The notes below the pieces were generated by a model. It saw only the letters and a program-made list of their open reading frames with translations, was not told where the DNA came from and searched no databases. From contig DASZZV010000274.1 of the NCBI GenBank assembly GCA_035544835.1, positions 1 to 14,254 on the forward strand: 14,254 nt of DNA, written 5' to 3'. The DNA is from DASZZV01 sp035544835. GTDB taxonomy: Bacteria > Acidobacteriota > Thermoanaerobaculia > Gp7-AA8. How positions within the stretch are numbered: position 1 is the stretch's first letter; every line of letters starts with the position of its first letter. Both the position numbers and the translations under genes were made by a program. Below are positions 1 through 7,887 of this stretch, in pieces.

Positions 1-87
1 GATGCGACTGACGAAGTCGCGAATGAGGGCCAGGTTCTGAGTCGAGGACGGAACATCGAGCGTGAACGATTGTTCGAAGGCGTCCAT
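1..87 (-). CDS. Anti-sigma factor kinase (RsbW-like), N-terminal fragment
   Basis: Reading leftward from an ATG at 87, 29 codons are open to the window edge and begin MDAFEQSFTLDVPSS. This is the usual opening of RsbW/SpoIIAB-type HATPase_c_2 proteins, where a short beta strand and a 'P(S/A)...NL..IR.FV' helix come before the ATP-binding motifs. The N, G1 and G2 boxes lie outside the window, so the assignment rests on this start and on the neighbour. The ATG comes 3 bases after the stop of the STAS gene, the standard antagonist-then-kinase order of a partner-switching operon. In that family the kinase phosphorylates a serine on the STAS protein and otherwise holds a sigma factor or other target. 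It could instead be a stand-alone HATPase_c_2 regulator. Confidence 0.66.
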   Translation of the reverse strand, partial: MDAFEQSFTLDVPSSTQNLALIRDFVSRI

Positions 88-90
88 CGA

Positions 91-459
91 TCAGACCTGC
101 TTCACGGGAGCTTCGGTGAATCGCTGAATAGCCGCTGGAACATCGTTGACGATGTCGTAGAGCGCAGGGAAGCCGAGAATCTCGAAGACCTGTGCGACTT
201 TGGGGGTGAGGCCACAGATCTTGATATCCCCTCCGCGCTCACGGATCTCTTCGATGAAGCCCATGAAAACGCCAAGACCGGCGGAGGAGATGTAAGTAAG
301 GCCAGCACAGTCGACGATGACCTGAAAATGACCAGAGTCAATCTCGTGCTGGATTGCCTTCTCGAACTCCGGCGCAGTATGCGCGTCGAGAAAACCACTC
401 AACGCCAGGACGACCAGTTCCCCTTCGGACGACCTCGATATCGAGAATGGATTCGCCAA
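91..459 (-). CDS. STAS-domain anti-sigma factor antagonist (RsbV/SpoIIAA-like)
   Basis: This 122-aa protein is a single STAS domain of normal family length. Residues 47-64 carry the diagnostic segment VIVDCAGLTYISSAGLGV, with adjacent Ser58 and Ser59. The serine of the conserved SSAG motif is the one that RsbW-type kinases phosphorylate in this family. When unphosphorylated, the protein binds the anti-sigma kinase and frees its target; when phosphorylated it is inactive. The start codon is TTG at 459, chosen because AGGAAG lies about 7 bases upstream and because the product then begins just before the first STAS strand. The downstream gene, 3 bases away, looks like the cognate anti-sigma kinase, so the two are probably cotranscribed and translationally coupled. 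The target sigma factor is not visible here. The gene is divergent from the Ser/Thr kinase at 719. Confidence 0.9.
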   Translation of the reverse strand: MANPFSISRSSEGELVVLALSGFLDAHTAPEFEKAIQHEIDSGHFQVIVDCAGLTYISSAGLGVFMGFIEEIRERGGDIKICGLTPKVAQVFEILGFPALYDIVNDVPAAIQRFTEAPVKQV

Positions 460-464
460 AATTT

Positions 465-470
465 CTTCCT
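465..470 (-). promoter_or_regulatory. Ribosome binding site deciding a TTG start
   Basis: AGGAAG on the minus strand, about 5-7 bases upstream of the TTG at 459-457. No ATG or GTG in the frame has a comparable site, so this supports TTG as the start of the STAS gene. Confidence 0.6.
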
Positions 471-654
471 AAGCCCTGACTACTGTCGTCAAAGGGATTC
501 TGCAACAAGAGAGTAGCAGTATGCGCTGCCACCACCTACCGAACGATGAACAACGCTCTTTCGGTTGATTTCCCTTGACGCTCAAAAAAGGAGCTTGTAG
601 CACCCGCCGTTGTCCACCGGAAGGCCTGGCGAGCGTAGAATTATCCCGCCGCAC

Positions 655-680
655 TGGAAAGGCCCTTTGGAAAGGCCCTT
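655..680. repeat. Perfect 13-bp tandem duplication upstream of the kinase
   Basis: TGGAAAGGCCCTT occurs twice head to tail, at 655-667 and 668-680. The first copy lies in an odd palindrome, AAAGGCCCTTT (658-668). The pair lies about 40 bp upstream of the presumed GTG start of the propeller-kinase gene and just upstream of a possible -10 box. It could be a tandem operator or simply a slippage duplication; nothing in the sequence decides between these. Confidence 0.7.
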
Positions 681-703
681 GCTCCGAGCGGCCCGCATCG
701 CGC

Positions 704-709
704 TATCCT
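704..709 (+). promoter_or_regulatory. Possible -10 box (TATCCT) of the propeller-kinase gene
   Basis: TATCCT ends 9 bases before the GTG start at 719, which would place transcription initiation at or next to the start codon (a leaderless or near-leaderless mRNA). No Shine-Dalgarno sequence is visible in front of GTG719, which fits. A TTGCTC at 679-684 is a weak -35 candidate with a long 19-bp spacer. A TATCCT box also lies upstream of the second Ser/Thr kinase (9850-9855). Confidence 0.35.
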
Positions 710-718
710 CTGCATTGC

Positions 719-3187
719 GTGTCGATCCCTGCGGGCGCGAAGCTGGGGCATTACGAGATCATCGCCTCCATCGGAGCGGGTGGCATGGGAGAGGTCTACC
801 GCGCGCGAGATCCCCGCATCGGCCGCGAAGTCGCCGTCAAGGTCTTACCCCGATCGCTGGCTACCGACGAAGACCGCCTGAACCGTTTCACACTCGAGGC
901 GCGTGCAGCCGGCGCGCTGAGTCATCCCAACCTTCTCACCATCTTCGACCTCGGGACATATGACGGCATGCCGTTCATCGTCAGCGAGCTGCTCGAGGGC
1001 AGCACACTCCGCGAGCGTCTTCCCCTTACCCACCGCAAGGCTCTCGACTATGCCTTGCAGATCGCCGCGGGCCTGGCCGCCGCACATGAGCGCGGAATCA
1101 TCCATCGCGACCTCAAACCGGAGAACATTTTCGTCACCACCGACGAGCGGGTGAAGCTGCTCGACTTCGGGCTCGCCAAGCTGCTGCCGGACAGCACGAA
1201 CGATTCGGCGACCGTCGAGCGGCTGACCAGCCCCGGCATGATTCTGGGCACCGTAGCCTACATGGCACCCGAGCAGGTGCGCGGCCAGCAGATCGATACC
1301 CGCAGCGACATCTTTTCGTTCGGCACTGTGCTCTTCGAGATGCTCACCAGCTCTCATCCATTTCACCGCGGCTCACAGATCGATACGATGAACGCGATCC
1401 TCAACGACGAGCCGTCTTTTCCGCCGGGCTTCACCGCTCCCGCGCTCGAGCGAATCGTCCGCCATGCTGTCGAGAAGAATCCCGGCCACCGCTTCCAGTC
1501 GGTGAAGGACCTCGCCTTTGCCGTGGAGACGCTTTCGAGCGGCGGCGAGTCCGGCGCTATGAGCGCAAAGCCACGCGCCAAGCGTGGCGAAAAGCGCATC
1601 GAGAAGAAGCCGGTGAAGTTCACGACCGTGACCTTCCGCCGCGGTTTCGTGATGTCGGCGCGCTTCGCGCCCGACGGCTCGGTCGTGTACGGCGCAGCAT
1701 GGGAAGACAATCCACTCGAGCTCTTCGCCTCGGTTCCAGGCGATCCCCAGCCGCGCTCTCTCGGCATCGCCGACGCCGACATCCTGGGCGTCTCGCCGAC
1801 CGGCGAGCTGGCCGTCTCGTTGGGCCGCCGGTTCCTGGCCGGATGGGCGACCACCGGCACGCTCGCTCGTCTTCCGCTCTCCGGCGGAGCACCTCGCGAA
1901 GTCCTTGAGCAGATGCAGGATGCCGACTGGAGTGCCGACGGGAAAAAACTCGCGATCATTCGGCTCGCTGGCAGCCACTCTTTGATCGAATTCCCCATCG
2001 GCCAGCTCATCTACACGACTCCCCACTGGATCAGTCACCTCCGAATCTCGCCTGGCGGCGAGCACCTGGCCTTTCTCGATCACCCGCTCTGGGGCGACGA
2101 CGGCGGTAGTGTCGTGGTAATTGACCTGCACGGACAGAAGCGCGTCGAGGGCTCGTTCGCGCGTAGTGCCGCCGGCATCGCCTGGACTCCGAAGGGAGAT
2201 GAGGTGTGGACTGGCGCGATGCACGACGGCGCCGGGCGAGACATCGTCGCCTTGGCAATGAACGGGAAGGAGCGCACGGTCCTGGCCTCGCCGGGGCGCC
2301 AGGTCATCCATGACATCCGGAGCAACGGCGACGTTCTTCTGTCCGCCGAGAACGGCCGCCGCGAGATTCTGGCTGGCCGACGAGGCACCGATGGCGAACG
2401 CAACCTCACCTGGTACGACTGGTCGTTTCTCACCGACATCTCCGCCGACGGCTCGCGAATCGTCCTAGAGGAACAGGGTGCGGCGGCGCGCGGAACGGCC
2501 GGCGGCATTTACATCCGTCCGGTCGACGGCAGCCCGGCCGTGCACCTCGGCGATGGTCATGTGCGGACCATCTCGCCGGACGGGCGATGGGTCGCCGCGA
2601 TGTGCGGCACCCCTGAGGCCATCCAGCTGCTGCCGGTCGGCGCCGGCGCGTCCCGCACGACTCCGGTCAAAGGCCTCGAGATGATGGTCTGGTGGAACTG
2701 GTTTCCCGACGGCAAGCGGCTGCTTCTGTGGGCCAATGAGCCGCTGCAGGGACGAAGGATGTACGAGCTGGCGCTCGACGGAGACGGAACCGTTCGCGGG
2801 TTCGGCCCGGAAGGGGTGAAGTTGCCGCAGGCGATCTCGCCCGACGGGAAATTCGTGGCAACTACCGGACCCGACGATCGTCTGATGATCTACGGAGTTG
2901 ACGGGGATGAATCGCGCGAGGTGCCCGGCTCGCGCACCGGCGACCAGGCGTTGTTGTGGGGATCCGACAATGCCATCTACGTCTACCAGTTCGGTCGGGT
3001 CAGCGTTGCCATTGAGCGCCTCGACCTCACCAGCGGCGAGCGCACCGAATGGCAGGAGCTCAGGCCCGCCGACCCAGCCGGCGTCATGAACATCCAGCCG
3101 GTGGTGCTCTCGGCGAACCTCGAGTCTTACGCATATGGCTACCGGAGATTTCTGTCGGAGCTGTTCGTGGTTTCGGGATTGCTGTAA
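719..3187 (+). CDS. Eukaryotic-like Ser/Thr protein kinase with C-terminal PD40/TolB-type beta-propeller
   Basis: The protein is 822 aa from GTG719. The frame is open back to a TTG at 575, but those extra 48 residues do not look conserved, while GTG719 gives the usual SIPAG...LGHYEI opening. The kinase domain spans about residues 10-272: glycine loop GAGGMG (19-24), Lys41, helix-C Glu60, catalytic HRDLKPEN (H129, D131), DFG (149-151), APE (183-185). All catalytic residues are present, so it should be active. A basic linker (about 282-298) follows. Residues 300-822 then carry repeated 'SPDG'-type propeller blades, for example FAPDG near 316, ISPDGRWVAA near 617 and SPDGKFVATT near 704. No transmembrane segment is visible, unlike PknB-type sensors, so it is probably cytosolic. 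The propeller is a likely ligand or partner module. The fusion is common in Acidobacteriota-like genomes. The substrate is unknown; the neighbouring STAS serine switch is divergent and need not be related. Confidence 0.93.
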   Translation: MSIPAGAKLGHYEIIASIGAGGMGEVYRARDPRIGREVAVKVLPRSLATDEDRLNRFTLEARAAGALSHPNLLTIFDLGTYDGMPFIVSELLEGSTLRERLPLTHRKALDYALQIAAGLAAAHERGIIHRDLKPENIFVTTDERVKLLDFGLAKLLPDSTNDSATVERLTSPGMILGTVAYMAPEQVRGQQIDTRSDIFSFGTVLFEMLTSSHPFHRGSQIDTMNAILNDEPSFPPGFTAPALERIVRHAVEKNPGHRFQSVKDLAFAVETLSSGGESGAMSAKPRAKRGEKRIEKKPVKFTTVTFRRGFVMSARFAPDGSVVYGAAWEDNPLELFASVPGDPQPRSLGIADADILGVSPTGELAVSLGRRFLAGWATTGTLARLPLSGGAPREVLEQMQDADWSADGKKLAIIRLAGSHSLIEFPIGQLIYTTPHWISHLRISPGGEHLAFLDHPLWGDDGGSVVVIDLHGQKRVEGSFARSAAGIAWTPKGDEVWTGAMHDGAGRDIVALAMNGKERTVLASPGRQVIHDIRSNGDVLLSAENGRREILAGRRGTDGERNLTWYDWSFLTDISADGSRIVLEEQGAAARGTAGGIYIRPVDGSPAVHLGDGHVRTISPDGRWVAAMCGTPEAIQLLPVGAGASRTTPVKGLEMMVWWNWFPDGKRLLLWANEPLQGRRMYELALDGDGTVRGFGPEGVKLPQAISPDGKFVATTGPDDRLMIYGVDGDESREVPGSRTGDQALLWGSDNAIYVYQFGRVSVAIERLDLTSGERTEWQELRPADPAGVMNIQPVVLSANLESYAYGYRRFLSELFVVSGLL

Positions 3188-3226
3188 GGGACGCGGTGCT
3201 CGGCGTTTTCGAGCGTAGGGACGCTT

Positions 3227-3257
3227 GCCGGTCCGTACTTTGTCGACCGCTTTTTTT
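3227..3257 (+). terminator. Probable intrinsic terminator after the propeller kinase
   Basis: GCCGGTC (3227-3233) pairs with GACCGC (3245-3250) as a 6-bp stem with one bulged C and an 11-base loop, followed directly by seven T residues (3251-3257). It lies about 40 bp after the stop codon. A smaller GCTCG/CGAGC hairpin (3198-3214), flanked by two AGGGACGC copies (3187-3194, 3217-3224), lies between. The rest of the convergent gap to 3475 shows no gene. Confidence 0.55.
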
Positions 3258-3475
3258 AAAGGTGCGAGCGCAACGATCCCGCCATCACTTCCGCGATCCT
3301 CTCCCAGTAGAGGGCTACGCTTCCATTCGGCGTGGGCCATGCGGCGGGACCGTTTCAAGGGAGCTTCGCATTTGCGTGGAGAGCCACCCAATTCGGAGTG
3401 GGGCGAGTTTCCAATTCGAGGGCGAATGTGCGCCCGTACAAAAGAATGCGCGCCCGCGGACTCGATTGAGCCGGG

Positions 3476-4834
3476 CTAACTCTTCACAGCGGCGTCAGTA
3501 ATCTCCAGCGCCCTGTCGATGATCGTGAAGGACTCGCGAAGCTGCTCTTCGGTGATGCACAGCGGAGGGTTCGTAAACAGATTGTTCCAGTTGATGAAGG
3601 CATACATCCCTTCCCGACGAAGGAATCCACCAAGCTTCTGCATCTCCGGACTGCTTCCATTGAAGGGCGCCATCGGTTCTTTCGTGGCGCGGTCCCTTAC
3701 CAGTTCCAGCACGCCGAAGAGCCCGATGGAACGGACGTCGCCGACCGATGGGTGTTTCCGCTTCATCTCCTGATGGAGCTCTCTCAGAACGCTGCCCATT
3801 CGCGCCGTGTGCCCAACCATGTCGTCGTCGATCATCACCTGGAGGCAGGCCTCGGCTGCGGCGAGGCTCATGGGATGGGCGTTGTAAGTCAGACCGCCAT
3901 AGAAAACATTCTTGTCGAAATGAGCTGCGATGCGTCCGCTCATGGCCACGGCACCGAGGGGCAGATAGGCTGAGGTGAGTCCTTTGGCCATGGTGATCAT
4001 GTCCGGGATGACCTTCCACTGATCGACGGCGAACCAGCTTCCCGTACGTCCCAGACCGCACATCACCTCGTCACACACCAGGAGAATGCCGTGAGCGTCG
4101 CAAATCGCCCTCAGTCCTTGAATGTATCCGTCGGGGGGGACGATCAGTCCGTTGGTGCCGGTCACTGTTTCGATGAACATGGCGGCGATCGTGTGTCCTC
4201 CCTCGCAGTCAATGATCTCCTCGATCTCAGCCAGGCAACGCCGGGTGAAGTCAGCGTCGTCATCGCCTTCGCGGAATGAGTGGCTGCGGTATTTATACGG
4301 ATCAAAGAAGCGGACCACGCCGGGGATGCCCGGCTCGTTGGCCCAGCGACGCGGGTCGCCGGTCAGACTCACTGCACCGAGTGTCGCGCCGTGGTAGGAC
4401 CGATAGCGAGCCATGATCTTCTGCCTGCCGGTGACCACTCGCGCGATTCGAATGGCATTCTCGTTAGCCTCCGCTCCACCGAGGGTGAAGAAGAAGTGGT
4501 TTAAGTCCCCGGGAGTCAGCTTGGCCAGCATCCTGCCGAATCGCGCCCGCACCGGAGTGGCCATTCCAGGCCCGGCGTAGACCAGTTCGTCGGCCTGGCG
4601 CTTAATGGCTTCGATGACGCGGCGGTTGCCGTGGCCGATGTTGACGCACATCAGCTGAGAGTTCATGTCGATGTAGCGCTTGCCCGCCGCATCCCAGAAG
4701 TAGATCCCCTCGCCACGCACCATCGGAATGGGATCGATCGCACCTTGCGCGGACCAGGAGAAGATCGAGTGTCGTCTTGATAAATCGACAATATCGGCCG
4801 CCGACATGGCCATTTCTCGTTCTACGACTGTCAT
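3476..4834 (-). CDS. Class III PLP-dependent aminotransferase
   Basis: This 452-aa protein has the full length and motif order of class III (ornithine/omega-amino acid type) aminotransferases: TLGGAEANENA (117-127) for phosphate binding, YRSYHGAT (144-151), CDEV with Asp255 contacting the PLP pyridine nitrogen, and MAKG with Lys284 as the Schiff-base lysine. FYGGLTYNAHP (311-321) and TNPPLCIT (421-428) near the C-terminus are also typical. It is expected to move an amino group from an amine or amino acid to a 2-oxo acid in the cytosol. Overall character resembles the taurine:pyruvate / omega-amino acid branch, but the substrate cannot be read from the sequence and no pathway genes flank it. 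The ATG at 4834 is supported by GGGAGG 6 bases upstream. The gene is monocistronic, convergent with the kinase and separated by about 575 bp from the next minus-strand gene. Confidence 0.93.
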   Translation of the reverse strand: MTVVEREMAMSAADIVDLSRRHSIFSWSAQGAIDPIPMVRGEGIYFWDAAGKRYIDMNSQLMCVNIGHGNRRVIEAIKRQADELVYAGPGMATPVRARFGRMLAKLTPGDLNHFFFTLGGAEANENAIRIARVVTGRQKIMARYRSYHGATLGAVSLTGDPRRWANEPGIPGVVRFFDPYKYRSHSFREGDDDADFTRRCLAEIEEIIDCEGGHTIAAMFIETVTGTNGLIVPPDGYIQGLRAICDAHGILLVCDEVMCGLGRTGSWFAVDQWKVIPDMITMAKGLTSAYLPLGAVAMSGRIAAHFDKNVFYGGLTYNAHPMSLAAAEACLQVMIDDDMVGHTARMGSVLRELHQEMKRKHPSVGDVRSIGLFGVLELVRDRATKEPMAPFNGSSPEMQKLGGFLRREGMYAFINWNNLFTNPPLCITEEQLRESFTIIDRALEITDAAVKS

Positions 4835-4840
4835 TGGAGC

Positions 4841-4846
4841 CCTCCC
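4841..4846 (-). promoter_or_regulatory. Strong Shine-Dalgarno site of the aminotransferase
   Basis: GGGAGG on the minus strand, 6 bases before the ATG at 4834. It selects this start over the in-frame ATGs at codons 8 and 10. It is one of the few canonical ribosome binding sites in the window. Confidence 0.75.
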
Positions 4847-4860
4847 GATTTGCTGGCATG

Positions 4861-4897
4861 AGTATATGGGGCCAGAAGGAGCGATTCGATAGATCGA
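4861..4897 (-). promoter_or_regulatory. Candidate aminotransferase promoter with overlapping inverted repeat
   Basis: On the minus strand TATACT (4866-4861) matches the -10 consensus at five of six bases and would give a 5' leader of about 20 nt. The -35 position, 17 bp upstream, reads TCGAAT and is poor. Overlapping it is the inverted repeat TCGAT-AG-ATCGA (4886-4897), which could be an operator or activator site compensating for the weak -35. A perfect TTGACA (4937-4932) lies too far upstream to pair with this -10. Confidence 0.4.
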
Positions 4898-5409
4898 CTC
4901 TTTTCTATTCGAATGCCGAGTATTGCCATCGTGTCAACGCTGGGCGGAGTGGCGCCTCGGTGGTTTGTCAGTGAGCCGCAGGTCGATGGTTGCCAGACGC
5001 CTCGTTGCCAGAAAAAAGGGCTTTGTAGTTCCCTTCACGAGGCCCGAAGAGACCGGAAGGGGCGTTGTCGCCTCGCCGCGTGCAACCCAGTATTCAAACA
5101 TCGACATTTCTTCATCGGTCAGCAGTCGTTCGTTCGTAATGATGACCGTCTGTTCGGTCGAAGCACGCGCCTGACCTGTGCGCGGAACCGGATGAAAACC
5201 GTGTCCCATCTGTGCGTGGATGGTTCGCCAATAATAACAGCTGGCGAGGGTGGCACTGAAGGATGGGTCTGGCGGCCGCGCACGCGGCGCCGCAGCTTGG
5301 CTGAACTTGAACTAGCTGAAGGACGAAGGGGAAGGCAGTTAGCGCCGACCGTTCCCGCGCGATACGGAGGTAGATCAATGCCTCGAACGAGAGGATCCAT
5401 GGCGACGCG
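4898..5409. other. Gap without a convincing gene
   Basis: About 510 bp between the aminotransferase promoter and the histidine-kinase stop. Open frames exist on both strands, the best being a minus-strand frame at 5209-4934 (91 codons) with a plausible-looking stretch around TNERLLTDEEMSMFEYW. It has no ribosome binding site, no recognisable domain, and overlaps other equally long frames. A very GC-rich stretch occurs at about 5272-5293. The gap may hold a small unannotated gene, decayed coding DNA or the histidine-kinase operon 3' region; I cannot support any of these strongly. Confidence 0.4.
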
Positions 5410-6321
5410 TCATTCGTGCCGCAAAGTGGGGAGCCGGACGGTGAAGGTCGATCCCTTTCCTTCTCCTTGACTGACCGCTGCAACGGAGCCTCCGTGGAGT
5501 TCGACGATGTGCTTCACGATGGCCAGCCCAAGGCCAAGCCCACCGAAGCGCCTCGCGTCGGCCTGTGCATGTCGGTCAAAGACGTCCGGCAGAAAGCGCC
5601 AGGGAATCCCTTCGCCGGTGTCGCACACTTCAACCACGGCGAAGGAACCGTTGAGTAGCAGACGAACCTCGATCAAGCCGCCAGCGGGGGTGAACTTCAC
5701 GGCATTCGACAACAGATTTCCAACTACCTGACGCAACCGGCCCGCGTCACCCCTGACGAGGATCGACTGCTGGGCGATCCTCATCAGCGAGATGCCTTTC
5801 GCTGTGGCCGCCGGGCGCATGGCGCTCACGGCATCGTCGACAACCGTATCAAAGTCGATCATCGCCTCGGTGATCGCGAACTTGCCGGTCATGATCCGTG
5901 AGACATCGAGCAGATCATCGACGAGCTTCGCCTGAAGGGACGCGCTAATGGCGATTGAGCGGGCAGCTTCGGCAATCGTCTCGGGGTCCGGATTTCTGCC
6001 GAGCAGGTCTGCCCATCCCGTGATCGACGTCAGTGGTGTTCGCAACTCGTGCGAGAGCAGGGCGAAGAAGTCGTCCTTGGCCTGACTCGCCGTTGCCGCT
6101 TCCTGCAACGACTGACTCATTTCTACGGCAAGCGTTTGTGACCCCACATTCACGACGACGAGGTGTTCGTTGGCTTCCCGGAGATCGCCCATAGCCAGGT
6201 CGAGCTCCATCGCGGCCTGAGCGACGCTCTGCTCCCGAGCGCTAACGGCCTCCTCGCGTGTCGCGACGGCAGCCTCCCGCGAGCTGAGAGATTCTTCCGG
6301 CGAAGGATTCTGTTCGATCAT
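5410..6321 (-). CDS. Sensor-less histidine kinase with N-terminal coiled coil
   Basis: The 303-aa protein begins with a coiled coil made of near-repeating heptads (SREAAVA, TREEAVS, AREQSVA, residues 14-34) that runs on to about residue 80. It then has a HisKA dimerisation domain with the H-box SHELRTPL (phospho-acceptor His91) and a HATPase_c domain: N-box with Asn202/Asn206, G1 DTGEGIP (234-240) and G2 GLGLGLA (261-267). All catalytic motifs are intact. There is no transmembrane segment and no PAS, GAF or other input domain, so the signal presumably arrives through the coiled coil or a partner. It starts 36 bp after the stop of the KaiC-like gene and is very probably the last gene of that operon, so KaiC-family input is the natural hypothesis. 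No Shine-Dalgarno is obvious at ATG6321. The REC-GAF protein encoded at 8898-9761 is the nearest possible phosphate acceptor. Confidence 0.94.
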   Translation of the reverse strand: MIEQNPSPEESLSSREAAVATREEAVSAREQSVAQAAMELDLAMGDLREANEHLVVVNVGSQTLAVEMSQSLQEAATASQAKDDFFALLSHELRTPLTSITGWADLLGRNPDPETIAEAARSIAISASLQAKLVDDLLDVSRIMTGKFAITEAMIDFDTVVDDAVSAMRPAATAKGISLMRIAQQSILVRGDAGRLRQVVGNLLSNAVKFTPAGGLIEVRLLLNGSFAVVEVCDTGEGIPWRFLPDVFDRHAQADARRFGGLGLGLAIVKHIVELHGGSVAAVSQGEGKGSTFTVRLPTLRHE

Positions 6322-6357
6322 TTCGATTGCATCTATTTTCGTCCCAGCAGGTCCAAT

Positions 6358-7887
6358 CTATTTCGATTTCTGCTTTTTCCGCGATTCCCTTTTGGCGGCC
6401 CTTTCGCCTGTGATCATCGACGGGCTGCCCGTCAGCAGCCCCTCGTAGTTCCCCAGCGCCTTGCCGACCATGATGCCTTCCGCAGTGATCTGGAAGGTAT
6501 GGAGAGCTTCGCTATGCGCGCTCCCGCGAACCTTCACCACGGACATGACTCGCTCCAGCTTCCCCCTCACCTCGATATAACGCTGCATGATGATCGCGTC
6601 CGTCAGGAAAGCGGTTCCGTGCGGGCTGAACCGCAGATCGGTGTAAGTGTCCTCCAGCTCGGCCGTCATCATCATCGTGATCCCGATCTCGGTGAGGACA
6701 GCGACCATGCGATAGAGCGATTCCCGGAAGTCTTCTCGGAACGTCGGGGCCAGGGCCAGCTCGAACCCGGAGAGCGAATCGATCACGAGCCGGCGGGCCT
6801 TGTAGTGGTGAATCTCCTCGATGATTTCATGGAGCATTTCATCGATGGACAGATCCAGAGGGCGGGTGTAGATGATCCCGACCTTCTCCTCGCGCACCAT
6901 TTTTTCGAAGGCCGGGCCACCTGGAGGCGTCAACGAGCGCATGCCCGGACGTTTCTCGAAGACCGCGATGATCCCCGGCTCACCCTGCCTAACGCCTTCC
7001 ATGATGAATTCCGTCGCCAATACGCTCTTGCCCGAGCCGGAGGGGCCGGAGACGAGCACGGAGTACCCCTCGGGAATGCCACCGCCGAGCATCGCATCCA
7101 ACCCCTTGACGCCGGTCGACAGACGATGTTTCACCGGCTCTCTCTTCTGGTCGGGACGCGACGCTCTGGTGTCCTCTGAGCTCACGATGACGCGCGGAAA
7201 GACCTGAATCCCGTCCCCGGTCATGCGAAACGTGTGCAAGCCGGGAATCGGTGCCTGCCCACGCACTTTCATCACCTGCATCTTACGAACCATGGAGTTG
7301 CGATCGATGCTTTGATGAAGCCACAGCACTCCATCGGCCACCGTGAAGACCGGATCGCGATCGACATCCGAGGGATGATACTCACCGATCAGAAACGTCG
7401 TTGCCTGCCATGCCGTCAGCCTCACGGCGAGTTGGTGGACGAAGTGCTGTAGCTGGAGATCACCGTTTTCTGCACTCCCGGCGGCACGGCCGACCGTCCG
7501 AAAGGAGTCGACGAACACCACTCCCGGGCTCGTCGCTTCGACTTCCTGAACGATCCGCGCCAGGATCTTGTCCAGACTGCCATCGACGAGATCCTGGCTC
7601 AGGTTGACGAAGCGGATGGACTCGGTGACTCGTTCCTGATCGAAGAATGTGTACTGCTGCTGATAGCGCAGCATCTTCATCGGTGGCTCACCGACGACCG
7701 TGAAATACACAGCGTGACAGTCCGGGCCGCACAGCGAAAACATGATCTGTTGCGCCAGCGTGGTCTTGCCCGAGCCGGGCGTCCCACAGATCAGATTGAA
7801 GGAGAACTCCGGCACCCCCCCGCCCAGGATCTGGTTGAGCCCTGGTACGCCCGTGGGGAGTTGACGAATCGCAACCTTGCCGGTCAT
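6358..7887 (-). CDS. KaiC-like double-domain RecA-family ATPase
   Basis: This 509-aa protein has two tandem KaiC domains. CI (about 5-240) has Walker A GTPGSGKT (35-42) and Walker B VVFVDS (Asp127). CII (about 255-490) has Walker A GPSGSGKS (281-288) and Walker B LVIDS (Asp370). The tail keeps the family GSP motif (GLLTGSPS, 483-490) and ends in a Lys/Arg-rich segment. Length matches cyanobacterial KaiC (about 519 aa). Several positions differ from the clock protein. Where KaiC has its Ser431-Thr432 phosphosites before ITDT, this protein reads Ala426-Phe427 before LTDA. The paired catalytic glutamates are reduced to Gly66-Glu67 in CI and Glu311-Lys312 in CII. It is therefore probably an ATP-dependent signalling hexamer rather than a phosphorylation clock. 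The ATG at 7887 overlaps the upstream stop (ATGA) and has AGAGGAG 8 bases upstream. KaiA and KaiB are absent from the window. Downstream lies a histidine kinase. Confidence 0.93.
   Translation of the reverse strand: MTGKVAIRQLPTGVPGLNQILGGGVPEFSFNLICGTPGSGKTTLAQQIMFSLCGPDCHAVYFTVVGEPPMKMLRYQQQYTFFDQERVTESIRFVNLSQDLVDGSLDKILARIVQEVEATSPGVVFVDSFRTVGRAAGSAENGDLQLQHFVHQLAVRLTAWQATTFLIGEYHPSDVDRDPVFTVADGVLWLHQSIDRNSMVRKMQVMKVRGQAPIPGLHTFRMTGDGIQVFPRVIVSSEDTRASRPDQKREPVKHRLSTGVKGLDAMLGGGIPEGYSVLVSGPSGSGKSVLATEFIMEGVRQGEPGIIAVFEKRPGMRSLTPPGGPAFEKMVREEKVGIIYTRPLDLSIDEMLHEIIEEIHHYKARRLVIDSLSGFELALAPTFREDFRESLYRMVAVLTEIGITMMMTAELEDTYTDLRFSPHGTAFLTDAIIMQRYIEVRGKLERVMSVVKVRGSAHSEALHTFQITAEGIMVGKALGNYEGLLTGSPSMITGERAAKRESRKKQKSK

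Noticed and set aside
575..718. N-terminal extension of the propeller kinase from TTG575
   Set aside because: The residues are arginine- and cysteine-rich and unlike kinase N-termini; the duplicated 13-mer and a -10-like box lie inside this stretch, and GTG719 gives the expected start.
3424..3457. CRISPR-like or tandem repeat (AATGTGCGCCCG / AATGCGCGCCCG)
   Set aside because: Only two imperfect 12-bp copies, 22 bp apart, with no further repeats or cas genes; not an array.
3250..3475. Possible terminator for the aminotransferase on the minus strand
   Set aside because: No stem followed by a T tract is visible in the minus direction; only the plus-strand hairpin at 3227-3257 fits.
4934..5209. 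Minus-strand 91-codon frame in the gap before the aminotransferase
   Set aside because: No ribosome binding site, no recognisable domain, and overlapping frames of similar length on both strands. The stretch near TDEEMSMFEYW looks slightly protein-like, so a database search would be worthwhile.
4913..5470. Plus-strand 185-codon frame
   Set aside because: Arg-rich composition typical of an antisense frame in GC-rich DNA, and its end overlaps the histidine kinase.
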